Shown: one piece after another, positions 13,294 to 21,747 of the stretch
How positions within the stretch are numbered: position 1 is the first letter of the stretch
How the letters are laid out: every line of letters starts with the position of its first letter
NCBI RefSeq assembly: GCF_029892285.1
Contig: NZ_JARXVM010000002.1
Location: forward strand, 248,001-312,000
Direction of reading: 5' to 3'
DNA: 64,000 nt
From: Rhizobium sp. SG_E_25_P2
Lineage (GTDB): Bacteria > Pseudomonadota > Alphaproteobacteria > Rhizobiales > Rhizobiaceae
Notes under the pieces: model-generated
Database searches by the model: none
Told to the model about the DNA's origin: nothing
What the model saw: only the letters and a program-made list of their open reading frames with translations
Made by a program: the position numbers and the translations under genes

Positions 13294-14127
13294 ATTATGT
13301 TTCCATGGCGGCATTTTAGCGTCGCCCGCTTTAACTAGCTCATTGATGGTTAGATGAACATTGCCGTCTTCTAATTCATCGAGGTCATCGAAGCCCAATT
13401 CTCTGTCGGAACCAATGCTAGTGACAAATGACAAATCAGTTTGGCCGTCAAAGCTTGTGCAATTTATTCCGACAACCCTGCCACTCGCATTGAACACCGG
13501 CCCGCCGCTCGCGCCACCGTGTATGTGGAAATCTACGCGGAAGTTTTGCCACGGCGTCATCGTGCCAATGCCACTTAGTGAGACTTCATGCACTATTCCT
13601 CGGTAGAAGCCCCCGTTTAGCCAAATTTCCCGTTTTTTTCCGTCTTCCACAATCGTGGATTCAGGAAATGCGTATGTGAAGACCGTGTCACCAACTTGGG
13701 GCAATTTTCCCGTAAGCGGTAGGCAAGGTTGACCGGCAACTTTTGCCGGCTCAACTTTAACCATACATATGTCGGCACGAGCTGACATCACACTGCGAAT
13801 AACTTGTCTTATCTCATGCGTGCCATCAGCCGATTGCTGAACGATGACGTGGCGGAAAACTTGAGCCGCTTCTTTCGCATCGGGGTCGCTTCCATCCCAA
13901 GCATAGCTCCGCTTAAGTGAAAACTTATGTTCAAAGACATGTCGCGCTGTGATCAAAATGTCTTTGGCAACGAAGAACCCTGTTCCGGTGGCTGCCCACT
14001 TGCCGTCGTCGGGGTCGATCTCAAACATTGCCACGATAGATTGACCGACGTCACCTTGCCTATTGAAATCATCAATGACTGAATACTTATCGGGCACGTC
14101 TGTCCCGTCGAGTTTCTTAAAGGCCAT
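13279..14127 (-). CDS. Trypsin-like serine protease (possible cargo/moron)
   Basis: 282 residues, no signal peptide, so probably cytoplasmic. The trypsin-like catalytic triad is visible: GTGFFVAKDILITARHVF with His63, SARADICMVKV with Asp119, and HGGASGGPVFNASG with Ser207. The protein ends with an acidic segment and lacks a PDZ domain. It is transcribed against the rest of the element and has its own flanking terminators, the usual arrangement of accessory cargo near an attachment site. Stand-alone and fused trypsin-like proteases occur in anti-phage systems, but no partner sensor gene is adjacent here, so a defence role is only a suggestion. Base composition seems AT-richer than the structural genes. 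Confidence 0.85.
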   Translation of the reverse strand: MAFKKLDGTDVPDKYSVIDDFNRQGDVGQSIVAMFEIDPDDGKWAATGTGFFVAKDILITARHVFEHKFSLKRSYAWDGSDPDAKEAAQVFRHVIVQQSADGTHEIRQVIRSVMSARADICMVKVEPAKVAGQPCLPLTGKLPQVGDTVFTYAFPESTIVEDGKKREIWLNGGFYRGIVHEVSLSGIGTMTPWQNFRVDFHIHGGASGGPVFNASGRVVGINCTSFDGQTDLSFVTSIGSDRELGFDDLDELEDGNVHLTINELVKAGDAKMPPWKHNKARR

Positions 14128-14221
14128 CGCGCTTCACTTAATGACAGAATCGATTCATGCCGAAATCATCGCCCAATTTGCCGCAAATGGCAAAATTCCC
14201 AGAGCAATAGCGTCTCCCATG

Positions 14222-14355
14222 CGATGATCCAACACCTCGCCGAAATCGCCCGCCATGTAGACAAGGATGCCCACGCCATCCTCGTCATGGACCAGGCAGG
14301 CTTGCATGCGCCACAGACAAAGAAGCCCGCCTGTGAAGATCGGCGGGCTTTTTCA
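14222..14355 (+). pseudogene. IS630-family transposase remnant
   Basis: A frame of about 33 codons reads MIQHLAEIARHVDKDAHAIL followed by VMDQAGLH, a close match to the segment around the second catalytic Asp of IS630-type DDE transposases (usual form: LAEIA..VAPGAHAVLVMD.AGWH). It runs into an unrelated terminator hairpin and stops at 14355. No start, no flanking inverted repeats and no other part of the transposase are seen, so this is a dead scrap of an insertion sequence. Confidence 0.6.
14323..14353. terminator. Terminator hairpin after IS scrap
   Basis: AAGCCCGCC (14323-14331) with GGCGGGCTT (14342-14350) and TTTTT following. The stem is nearly identical to the one at 13264-13293, so the protease gene is bracketed by two similar terminators. 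Confidence 0.75.
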
Positions 14356-14362
14356 TAAGTGC

Positions 14363-14761
14363 TTAAAGTTGGCGTAGCGCTTCTAGCTCGGGGAAAGCCT
14401 GCCACTTCAACGAAGGACTATTGCATGCGGGGCTGTTCGGCAGGTTGCTGACTAGCTGACCATTCCGCACCACCACCTCTACCGCCTGCCGACCAGTATA
14501 GCCGCCCATCCGGTTCTTGGCGTTCGCCTTCACGCATACCCAGTGTAATTTGCTGTGCTTGTTGAATTGCATGTAGGATATTTCGGCATCCCTGACCGAA
14601 TAGGGATCAACGAGGTAGTCGCGGGCGTCGCGCACAATAGCAGCCTTTACCGATGCGGGGGCAGGCTTCGCCTCGGTCATCGCAGTTTGCAGTTCAGCTT
14701 GAGTCTGGCAACCCGATAAAGCCATTCCAGCGATGGCGAGCATTAGCAGCTTCTGTTTCAT
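14363..14761 (-). CDS. Small lipoprotein
   Basis: 132 residues from the ATG at 14761. MKQKLLMLAIAGMALSGC is a lipoprotein signal peptide with a lipobox ending in Cys18, so the product should be anchored in a membrane and exposed to the periplasm. The mature part contains VRDARDYLVDPYSVRDAEIS and WVCVKANAKNRMGGYTGRQA, a pattern recalled from small conserved rhizobial lipoproteins of unknown function. Longer frames starting at 14842 would destroy the signal peptide. It may be the last element gene or the first chromosomal one. Confidence 0.75.
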   Translation of the reverse strand: MKQKLLMLAIAGMALSGCQTQAELQTAMTEAKPAPASVKAAIVRDARDYLVDPYSVRDAEISYMQFNKHSKLHWVCVKANAKNRMGGYTGRQAVEVVVRNGQLVSNLPNSPACNSPSLKWQAFPELEALRQL

Positions 14762-14963
14762 GAGATTCTTCAGGTGTGGGGTTATTGACGCGCGGAACCT
14801 AATCGCGCCTTCCGCAAGTTGCAAGTTGGTTATCGGCCACACTACACCCGTTCGGGGTGTTCAAATACGGCGGCGATGGTCCACGTGTGTCAGCCACAAG
14901 ACTGTAACACTTAGCATCTCGCGATATTCGTTAAGTTGTTGAATTTACTTGAAAAAGAAGACA

Positions 14964-15037
14964 TGGCTGGGGAACCTGGATTCGAACCAGGACTAACGGA
15001 GTCAGAGTCCGTGGGTCTACCGTTAACCTATTCCCCA
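14964..15037 (-). tRNA. tRNA-Gln (anticodon CTG)
   Basis: 74 nt, CCA encoded. The acceptor stem TGGGGAA/TTCCCCA, a G discriminator, the T-loop GGTTCGAATCC and the anticodon loop CTCTGAC (anticodon CTG) are all intact. It reads CAG codons. Its 3' end points at the phage-like element, so it is the likely attachment site. Confidence 0.97.
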
Positions 15038-15310
15038 GCAAGCGTTTTCACGCTGTCCTGCCGTCAGGCGCTTTGGAAGCGCTTGGCCGTCGGTGAGGCG
15101 GCTTCTAGCATATTGACGGCGAGGTTCAAGCGGAAAATCGGTTTCGTGTGAAAGAAATTTGTCAGGCGGGTTCGATAAAAGCGCCTTTCTGCGCAGGCGC
15201 AAAAACAAATTGTCGTTTCAGCGGCGAACTGGTACATTCCTTGCCAACACTGAACAGAGACTTGCGCCTGCCGCAGCCGATTGGCGCGCAGAGCGCCGTG
15301 GAACATTACC

Positions 15311-16801
15311 GTGAGTGACCCCGAATCCGGCGTAAAGCCGTCTGACGCCGGGGCGTCCGGGGCAGGATCGAAGCCGGGAGACAGCTCTTCCCGGCGTGCG
15401 AAACGTCGGCGCAAGCGTGCGCAGGCTTCCGCTATACGTCCGCCCGAAGCCGTCGAGACGCGCAAGTCCGTCGGCGAGACGCCCGATCCTGTTGCGCCGG
15501 GCAAAGCCCCGGATCGCAAGAAAAAGCGCCGCAAGCGGTCGCGGGGCGCGTCTGCGTGTACTCCGCCGCGCGCACAGGCCGAAACCTCCGCCGCTGCCGT
15601 CAAGAACAGCCAGGACAAGCCCGCGTCGACCAAGAAAAGCGGTCGGCATCGCCGGCGGCTGCAGGCGCGGCCCCTGCCGCAGGAAACCTCGCCGCGCGCG
15701 CATGGCAAGCCGTCTACCGATCGCGCCGAGACGGCGTCGCGCGCGGATCTTCCCCGACCGAAGCCTGCGGCGCCGGAATTTCCGCCGCCCGACACGCTCT
15801 ACGCCGCGCTTGATCTCGGCACCAACAATTGCCGGCTGCTGATTGCCCAGCCGACGCGACCCGGCCAGTTCCGGGTCGTCGACGCGTTTTCTCGCATCGT
15901 CCGGCTCGGCGAGGGGCTCGGCGCGACCGGCCGCCTTTCCGAAGACGCGATGGATCGCGCCGCCGAGGCGCTCAAAGTCTGCGCCTCCAAACTTGCCGCC
16001 CGCAAGGTGCGCCGTATGCGGTTGATCGCCACCGAAGCCTGCCGCGCCGCCTCCAATGGCGAGACCTTTCTCGAACGGGTGGCGCGGGAGACCGGTCTCG
16101 AGCTCGAGGTGATCAATCGCGAGACCGAGGCGCGCCTCGCCGTCTCCGGCTGCGCCTCTCTGGTCGGCCGCGATGCGCGCTCGGCCGTGCTGTTCGATAT
16201 CGGCGGCGGTTCGTCGGAAATCGCCATCCTGCAGATCAGCGGCCAGCGCTCGCCGCGGCTCGCCAATCACATCACCCACTGGACCTCGCTGCCGGTGGGC
16301 GTCGTGACCTTGTCCGAACGGCATGGCGGCCGCCATGTCACGCCCGACATTTTCGCCGCCATGGTCGCGGAAGTGGAAGATATGCTGTCGCGCTTCTCCG
16401 CGCCGCTGGCTTCGGAGCTCAACGGCGCCGATAGCGGCTTTCACATGATCGGCACGTCCGGCACTGTCACCACGCTTGCCGGCGTCTATCTCAACCTGCC
16501 GCGCTATGATCGCCGCCAGGTCGACGGCCTCTGGATGGACGCCGCCGATGTGACGGCCATGCAGGACCGGCTGGTCGGGCTCGATTTCGCCGGCCGCGCC
16601 GCCAATCCCTGCATCGGGCCGGATCGCGCCGATCTGGTGTTGGCCGGCTGCGCCATTCTCGAGGCCATCCGCAGGCGGTTTCCGGTCGAGCGCATGCGCG
16701 TCGCCGACAGGGGCTTGCGCGAAGGCCTGCTCACGGAAATGATGGCGGATGACGGCGCCTGGCGCAGAGCCAGGCCGCGCCCGCCCTTTCACAGGATCTG
16801 A
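15311..16801 (+). CDS. Ppx/GppA-family phosphatase with long basic N-terminal extension
   Basis: About 496 residues from the GTG at 15311 (a start at 15281 would add 10). Residues 1-155 are low-complexity and rich in Arg/Lys/Ser/Pro (SSRRAKRRRKRAQ, KKKRRKRSRG). The ASKHA phosphatase domain then begins: YAALDLGTNNCRLLIA, VVDAFSRIVRLGEGLGATG, a FDIGGGSSEIAIL phosphate-binding loop and MIGTSGTVTTLAG. Such enzymes hydrolyse polyphosphate and/or pppGpp. The next gene, rlmE, starts 3 nt later, a pair often seen in this order. The extension could bind nucleic acid or polyphosphate; that is inference. Confidence 0.9.
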   Translation: MSDPESGVKPSDAGASGAGSKPGDSSSRRAKRRRKRAQASAIRPPEAVETRKSVGETPDPVAPGKAPDRKKKRRKRSRGASACTPPRAQAETSAAAVKNSQDKPASTKKSGRHRRRLQARPLPQETSPRAHGKPSTDRAETASRADLPRPKPAAPEFPPPDTLYAALDLGTNNCRLLIAQPTRPGQFRVVDAFSRIVRLGEGLGATGRLSEDAMDRAAEALKVCASKLAARKVRRMRLIATEACRAASNGETFLERVARETGLELEVINRETEARLAVSGCASLVGRDARSAVLFDIGGGSSEIAILQISGQRSPRLANHITHWTSLPVGVVTLSERHGGRHVTPDIFAAMVAEVEDMLSRFSAPLASELNGADSGFHMIGTSGTVTTLAGVYLNLPRYDRRQVDGLWMDAADVTAMQDRLVGLDFAGRAANPCIGPDRADLVLAGCAILEAIRRRFPVERMRVADRGLREGLLTEMMADDGAWRRARPRPPFHRI

Positions 16802-16804
16802 CCC

Positions 16805-17581
16805 ATGACGAGCAAACCCACCGGCGGCAAGGGAACCGGCCGCAAGCTGACCCAGCATGTGAAGAAGAAGAAGCTGAAGGAATCGTCGCGCCGCTGGCTG
16901 CAGCGCCATATCAACGATCCCTATGTGCAGCGCTCCCGCCTGGAGGGATATCGCTCGCGCGCGGTCTACAAATTGCTGGAAATCGACGAGAAACATCACA
17001 TTCTCTCGGGCGCCCGGCGCATCATCGATCTGGGCGCCGCCCCCGGCGGCTGGTCGCAGATCGCCGCCCGCGTCACCGATTCCACCAATGACAATATCCG
17101 CGTCGTCGCCATCGATTTTCTCGAAATGGACGCCATTCCCGGCGTGCATTTCCTGCAGATGGACTTTCTCGATGACGCCGCGCCACAGGCGTTGATGGAT
17201 GCGCTGGGCGGCATTCCCGATCTGGTGATTTCCGATATGGCCGCGCCCACCACCGGCCACCAGCGCACCGACCATTTGCGCACCATGCATCTGTGCGAAG
17301 TGGCGGCGCATTTTGCTGTCCAGGTGCTGCGCGAGGGCGGCCATTTTCTCGCCAAGACCTTCCAGGGCGGCGCCGAGAAGGAACTTCTTGACATGCTCAA
17401 GCGGAATTTCCGGCAGGTCGTGCATGTCAAGCCGCAGGCCTCGCGGGCGGAATCGGTGGAGATGTTCATTCTCGCCAAGGGTTTCCGCGGACCGAAAGTC
17501 GGCGCCATTGGCCATGAAGAGGCTGCCGAAAGCGACATGCAGGCCGGCGATCACAGGGACAATCGCGACGACGAGGAATGA
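16805..17581 (+). CDS. rlmE: 23S rRNA (uridine2552-2'-O)-methyltransferase RlmE (FtsJ)
   Basis: 258 residues. It methylates the ribose of U2552 in the A-loop of 23S rRNA during late 50S assembly. [20 protein letters not shown] and [17 protein letters not shown] give the first catalytic Lys. [13 protein letters not shown] is the SAM-binding motif, DMAAPTTGH carries the catalytic Asp, and FLAKTFQGG the second catalytic Lys. The basic N-terminus ([14 protein letters not shown] type) and acidic C-terminus are usual in this order. It directly follows the Ppx gene. Confidence 0.96.
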   Translation: MTSKPTGGKGTGRKLTQHVKKKKLKESSRRWLQRHINDPYVQRSRLEGYRSRAVYKLLEIDEKHHILSGARRIIDLGAAPGGWSQIAARVTDSTNDNIRVVAIDFLEMDAIPGVHFLQMDFLDDAAPQALMDALGGIPDLVISDMAAPTTGHQRTDHLRTMHLCEVAAHFAVQVLREGGHFLAKTFQGGAEKELLDMLKRNFRQVVHVKPQASRAESVEMFILAKGFRGPKVGAIGHEEAAESDMQAGDHRDNRDDEE

Positions 17582-17603
17582 TTGTCGTGGCAAGGGGGAC
17601 GCA

Positions 17604-17987
17604 ATGCTGCTCTATGTGACGCTTGGAACCAACGATCTCGCCCGCGCCATCCGCTTCTATGATCCGGTTATGGCCACTCTCGGGCTGACGCGGCAGGTCA
17701 CCGAGGAGGATGAGGCAGGCTATGGCGCCGATGGCGATGTTCGCTGCCGCCTCTGGGTCACCTATCCCTATGACAAGCAGGCGGCGACTGTTGGCAATGG
17801 CTCGATGCTTGCCTTTGACGCCGCCGATCGCGCCGCTGTCGATTCCTTTCACGCCGCAGCGCTTCTCTCAGGCGGCGCCGACGAAGGCCTGCCCGGCCTC
17901 AGGCCGTTCGGGCCGGATTTCTACGCCTGCTATGTGCGCGATCCCGATGGCAACAAGCTGTCGGCCGTGTGCGAACGGCGCGCCTGA
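17604..17987 (+). CDS. VOC (glyoxalase/bleomycin resistance-like) family protein
   Basis: 127 residues from the ATG at 17604, preceded by AAGGGGG. MLLYVTLGTNDLARAIRFYD at the start and YACYVRDPDGNKLSAVCER at the end form the two beta-alpha-beta-beta-beta modules of a vicinal oxygen chelate fold. Substrate is unknown; many single-domain members are glyoxalase-like or bind small molecules. It may be co-transcribed with rlmE (22 bp gap). Confidence 0.88.
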   Translation: MLLYVTLGTNDLARAIRFYDPVMATLGLTRQVTEEDEAGYGADGDVRCRLWVTYPYDKQAATVGNGSMLAFDAADRAAVDSFHAAALLSGGADEGLPGLRPFGPDFYACYVRDPDGNKLSAVCERRA

Positions 17988-17999
17988 TCAATCCGATCG

Positions 18000-19427
18000 T
18001 CACACATGGGCGACATGACCTGACACATTCGCCCCCGCATTGGCGGGCAACCGGCTGATCGGCCAGGCGGCAAGCAGGTTGAGCGCCGCAATGGCGATGA
18101 AGGCAGTGTGGAAGCTGGAGACGCCCAGCGGCGCGCCCGTGGCCAGCGCATGCAATTCCAGAATAATGCCGGCGACGGCGACGCCCATCGCGCCGGAGAT
18201 CTGCTGCGCCACCGCGTTCATCGCCGCAGCGCGTCCCGACAGTTCCTGCTCGATATCGGCAAAGCCAAGAATATTGACGCCGGTGAAGAAGAAGGAGCGC
18301 ACGAAACCTGCGGCAAACAGCACGGTGACCAGCACGAGATAGGGCGTCTCCGGCAGAAACAACGCATTGGCCGCCGTGCCGAGCGCCGAGACGCCTGCCG
18401 CAATCAGCAGCACATTGCGAAAGCCAAACCGGTGAAACACATGCCGGGCGGCGAATTTCGTCAGCAGCGCGCCGCCGGCGCCGATGAAGGTGATCATGCC
18501 GGAGTGAAAGGGCGACAGGCCGAAGCCCAGCTGCAGCATCAGCGGCAGCAGGAAGGGCACGGCCCCCATGGCGATGCGGAAGATCGAGCCGGCGGTCACG
18601 CAGGCGCGGAAGGTCGGCACCTGAAACAAAGTGAGGTCGAGCACCGGATTCGGATGCCGCCGCGCATGCCGGATGAAGGCGACAGTCGAGATCACCCCCA
18701 CCGCCAGCGCGCCCACGCCGACGATCGGCGGCAATGCCGCCATGCTGATCACCGACAGGCCGAACACCAGGCCGGAGGCGGCAAGCCCGCTCATCACGAA
18801 GCCGCTGATGTCGAGCGGCGCCGTCTTCACCGGCGGAATGTCGGGAATGAACAGCAACGACAGGATCGCGCCGATCGCCCCCACCGGCAGATTGATGAGG
18901 AATATCCATTCCCAGCTGAAATAGGTGGTGATGAAGCCGCCGATCGGCGGTCCCACCAGCGGGCCGATCACGGCAGGGATCGTAAACAACGACATGGCCG
19001 AGACAAGATTGGCCTTATCTGTGGACCGCAGCAGGATGGCGCGGGCGACCGGGGTGGTCATGGCGCCGCCCAGGCCCTGCAGAAAGCGGGCCACCACGAA
19101 AAACGGCAGATTGGTCGCCAGCGCGCACAGCGCCGAGCCGGCTATGAACACGCCGATTGCGGTGATGAACACGCGTTTGGCGCCGAACTTATCTGCCGCC
19201 CAGCCGCTCAGCGGAATGAACACGCCGAGCGAGACGAGATAGGAGGTCATCGCGAGCTTCAGCGTGATCGGGCCGACGCCGAGATCGGCGGCGATGGCCG
19301 GCAGCGAGGTGGCGATCACGGTGGAATCCATCTGCTCCATGAACAGAGCGACGGCGAGAATGAGCGGGGCGAAGCGATGCAAGGCGCAAACCGGCGGAAA
19401 ATGAATCAATAGGCCTGAAACAGCCAT
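18000..19427 (-). CDS. MFS drug exporter (DHA2, EmrB/QacA-like)
   Basis: 475 residues with about 14 hydrophobic segments. The opening MEQMDSTVIATSLPAIAADL (motif D1 of the 14-TM group), LSGWAADKFGAKRVF (motif A) and VARFLQGLGGAMTTPVAR (motif B) identify a proton-driven multidrug exporter in the inner membrane. Substrate cannot be told. No periplasmic adaptor (EmrA-like) is adjacent. The gene is convergent with the VOC gene. Confidence 0.9.
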   Translation of the reverse strand: MAVSGLLIHFPPVCALHRFAPLILAVALFMEQMDSTVIATSLPAIAADLGVGPITLKLAMTSYLVSLGVFIPLSGWAADKFGAKRVFITAIGVFIAGSALCALATNLPFFVVARFLQGLGGAMTTPVARAILLRSTDKANLVSAMSLFTIPAVIGPLVGPPIGGFITTYFSWEWIFLINLPVGAIGAILSLLFIPDIPPVKTAPLDISGFVMSGLAASGLVFGLSVISMAALPPIVGVGALAVGVISTVAFIRHARRHPNPVLDLTLFQVPTFRACVTAGSIFRIAMGAVPFLLPLMLQLGFGLSPFHSGMITFIGAGGALLTKFAARHVFHRFGFRNVLLIAAGVSALGTAANALFLPETPYLVLVTVLFAAGFVRSFFFTGVNILGFADIEQELSGRAAAMNAVAQQISGAMGVAVAGIILELHALATGAPLGVSSFHTAFIAIAALNLLAAWPISRLPANAGANVSGHVAHV

Positions 19428-19594
19428 GGAAACATGGCGCTGGCAAGGTCGCCGGCCTCGTCAGTCGCCCTGCGACAAGCGGATCTTCACCTTCCGCTCC
19501 GGCATTGTCTCATGGGCTGCATCGGGCGGGCCTGCCGGCGCATGCAGCTTGATCATGCTCACAGCGCGCGCGCCGATCACCCGCAGCGGTTGGC

Positions 19595-20008
19595 TTACAG
19601 CCGGCGATAGCGGGCCGCAGCGGCGCGTTCGATCGCGGCGGCGGTCAGTTTGTCGAGTTCCAGCCGGGCGCGCAGCAATTGCAGGAAGCGCAATTCGGTC
19701 GGCTCGATCTGATGGTCGGCGATGGCGATTTCCACGGCCAGCGCATAGGCTGTGTCGTAGAGGCGCGGCGGCAGCGCGTCGCGAATGGTTTCGAGCGCGA
19801 TGTCGAGCCCTTCCGCGCCGGCCAGGATTTCCTGCGCCTGGCGGCTGGTCGGGATGATGTCGTCCTCGCCGAAGCCTTCAAACACCGGCAAGAGCCGCGC
19901 CAGCCGGGCAATGCCCTTGAGTTCGGGATCGGGCATATGACCGTCCGATGCAGACGCCATCACCATCACATAGATCAGCGCTGCCTGCGCCGTCACTTTT
20001 TCCGCCAT
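19595..20008 (-). CDS. TerB-like tellurite resistance family protein
   Basis: 137 residues from the ATG at 20008 (GTGAGGA ribosome site just upstream; a start at 20038 is less likely). AALIYVMVMASASDGHMPDP and LAVEIAIADHQIEPTELRFL are the paired helical repeats of TerB/DjlA-type domains with conserved acidic residues. These domains are thought to bind metal or act at membranes; there is no tellurite operon here, so the name should not be read as a phenotype. Confidence 0.8.
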   Translation of the reverse strand: MAEKVTAQAALIYVMVMASASDGHMPDPELKGIARLARLLPVFEGFGEDDIIPTSRQAQEILAGAEGLDIALETIRDALPPRLYDTAYALAVEIAIADHQIEPTELRFLQLLRARLELDKLTAAAIERAAAARYRRL

Positions 20009-20095
20009 GACATCCTCACCTGAGCCCGTTTGCGCCACAGCAAGTAAGCCGCGGCGCGGGCGAAATCAAGATGGCGCGCGCGCGGGAGAATTTTC

Positions 20096-20761
20096 CTACT
20101 GGCTGGCCCAGATGATCCGGGCGATCCAGTCCACGTCCGTCGCCTCCAGCGTGCGGCCGGGATGGTCGGGATTGAGCGACATCAGTTCGATCGTGCGCGG
20201 GGTCTGGCGCGCCAGCACCTTGGCCATCACCTCGCCCTCTCGGGTGCGCACCACCACGCGGTCGTTGCGACGCACCTGCGCGCCGGGCTCGACGATCAGC
20301 ACATCGCCGTCGCGATAGAGCGGCATCATGCTGTCGCCCTGCACCTCCAGCGCATAAACCCCCGGCTTGTGGGCGGGCGAGGCGGGAAACTCCACCACGT
20401 CCCAGCCCTGACCGGCGGGAAAGCCGCCATCGTCGAAAAAGCCGCCGGCGCCGGCCTGAGCGAAGCCGAGCAGCGGAATCGGCGAGACTTGCGGCGGAAA
20501 AGCGCCGTCCGGCAGGCCGGACGCCCTGATCACGGGATGCAGGAAGGACATGAAATCCTCGATCGTCGAGCCGGTGGCTTCGAGGATCTTATGGATCGAT
20601 TCCGTCGAAGGCCAGCGCTGGCGGCCATCGACGGAACTGCGTTTGGATTTGTTGAAGGCGGTGGGGTCGAGCCCCGCCTTGCGGGCCAGGCCGGAAGGGG
20701 TCAGGTCATGCCGCGCTGCCAGGGAATCGATGGCTTCCCAGATCTTCTCATGCGAAAACAT
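20096..20761 (-). CDS. HTH transcriptional regulator with S24 (LexA-like) peptidase domain
   Basis: 221 residues from the ATG at 20761. N-terminal helix-turn-helix (IWEAIDSLAARHDLTPSGLA RKAGL in two parts) with a KRSSVDGRQRWPSTESIHKI segment. C-terminal S24 domain has a possible Ala-Gly cleavage site in FAQAGAGGF, the nucleophile Ser in VQGDSMMPLYRDGD, and a candidate Lys in EGEVMAKVL. Related alphaproteobacterial regulators are chromosomal, and nothing phage-like surrounds this one. Autocleavage is inferred. Confidence 0.88.
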   Translation of the reverse strand: MFSHEKIWEAIDSLAARHDLTPSGLARKAGLDPTAFNKSKRSSVDGRQRWPSTESIHKILEATGSTIEDFMSFLHPVIRASGLPDGAFPPQVSPIPLLGFAQAGAGGFFDDGGFPAGQGWDVVEFPASPAHKPGVYALEVQGDSMMPLYRDGDVLIVEPGAQVRRNDRVVVRTREGEVMAKVLARQTPRTIELMSLNPDHPGRTLEATDVDWIARIIWASQ

Positions 20762-20893
20762 GGCGGACGGTCCGTCAATTGGCGGCCCGCGGCGACGCGT
20801 TACGAAAGGCGGGCGATGTCGTGGATCTCTGGCGCGGATCTTAACCATATCCCCGCGCGTGAGTAAAGGTTGCGAGGAATAAAATCCTGTGCG

Positions 20894-21553
20894 TCAATTC
20901 GCCTGCGGCAGCGCCGCGCCGATCTTGCCGATCTGGATTACGGCCTGCGTGCGACTGTCGACGTCGAGCTTGAGCAGGATGGCCGAGACATGCGCCTTCA
21001 CGGTCGCTTCGGACACGCCGAGTTCATAGGCGATCTGCTTGTTGAGCAGGCCTTCGCCGATCATGCCGAGCACGCGGGTCTGCTGCGGGGTCAGCGTTTT
21101 GAGCCGACCGATCAGGATGTCGATCTCGCTGTCCTGGTCGCGGACCGCGTCATAGCCGGGCGGGGCATAGACGCCGCCGTCCAGCACCACAGCGATGGCC
21201 GCCCTGATGTCGTCGATGCCGCTTGATTTGGAAATGAAGCCCGATGCGCCCAGATCGAGCGCGCGGCGGATGGTGGCGGCGTCATCGGTGGCAGACACGA
21301 CGGCGACAGGAATAGCTGGAAATTCGGCCCTCATCATCATCAGGCCGGACAGGCCGCTCACGCCGGGCATGGCGAGATCCAGCATCATCAGATCGGCGTC
21401 GGGATGCGTCTGGGCTGCTTTTCGCGCTTCCTCCAGCGATCCGGCCTCCACGATCGTGGTGTCCTGGCCCCCGAAAGCGAGCGCCTGTTTCAGCGCTCCA
21501 CGAAACAAGGGATGATCATCGGCGATGATGATCGTCGCGGAAGATGTCTGCAT
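20894..21553 (-). CDS. NarL/FixJ-type response regulator
   Basis: 219 residues. Receiver domain with IIIADDHPLFRGAL (acidic pocket), MLDLAMPGVSG (phosphoacceptor Asp) and SGFISKSSG (Lys). A LuxR-type HTH follows: LTPQQTRVLGMIGEGLLNKQ and IAYELGVSEATVKAHVSAIL. It is a DNA-binding two-component output protein. No sensor kinase is adjacent, so its signal is unknown. Confidence 0.92.
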   Translation of the reverse strand: MQTSSATIIIADDHPLFRGALKQALAFGGQDTTIVEAGSLEEARKAAQTHPDADLMMLDLAMPGVSGLSGLMMMRAEFPAIPVAVVSATDDAATIRRALDLGASGFISKSSGIDDIRAAIAVVLDGGVYAPPGYDAVRDQDSEIDILIGRLKTLTPQQTRVLGMIGEGLLNKQIAYELGVSEATVKAHVSAILLKLDVDSRTQAVIQIGKIGAALPQAN

Positions 21554-21747
21554 TTTCCCCCCGTGAGCCTGCTGGCAAGCCCGGATTTTCTCGTTCCAAA
21601 GAGCTTATATCAGCCCTGTTGAAACGAAAAGCATTTTGTCGCGATCGCTCGCTCCAGGGCTGCAAGGCGCCCATCTCTTCCCGTCGCCTCGGCTGTTTTC
21701 TTTCGCCGCCAGATGGGTTAGGCAGCTGTGAGCATTGGGAGGCCGCC

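Larger units (their letters stand above)
1..14963. mobile_element. Integrated phage-like element ending at tRNA-Gln (left end outside window)
   Basis: An integrase fragment lies at the left edge. A head, packaging and tape-measure operon, accessory genes and an IS scrap follow, and all of it stops at the 3' end of a tRNA-Gln gene, a classic target of tyrosine integrases. The tRNA is on the minus strand, so its 3' end faces the element, as expected. If the integrase is of normal size and lies at the element's end, the whole element would be about 16 kb. I found no second copy of the tRNA 3' end in the window; the left attachment site should lie upstream. No tail tube, tail tip, fibre, lysis, replication or repressor gene is visible. 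The exact right boundary is inferred: the last few hundred bases (IS scrap, lipoprotein gene) could be older chromosome. Confidence 0.75.

Noticed and set aside
15218-17593. Long open frame (791 codons) on the minus strand opposite the Ppx and rlmE genes
   Set aside because: It is antisense to two well-supported genes, has low-complexity His/Gly/Arg-rich sequence typical of GC-rich shadows and no recognisable domain.
18108-19412. 434-codon plus-strand frame
   Set aside because: Antisense of the MFS exporter gene; composition (Gln/His/Arg-rich) is that of a shadow frame.
19459-19594. Possible mini-gene on the minus strand (ending KVKIRLSQGD)
   Set aside because: About 30-40 codons with protein-like composition, but no ribosome site, no clear start and no family known to me; kept out for lack of support.
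20096-20761. S24/LexA-like regulator as a prophage repressor for the element at 1-14963
   Set aside because: It lies 5 kb outside the tRNA boundary among chromosomal genes, and similar regulators are normal chromosomal genes in this order.
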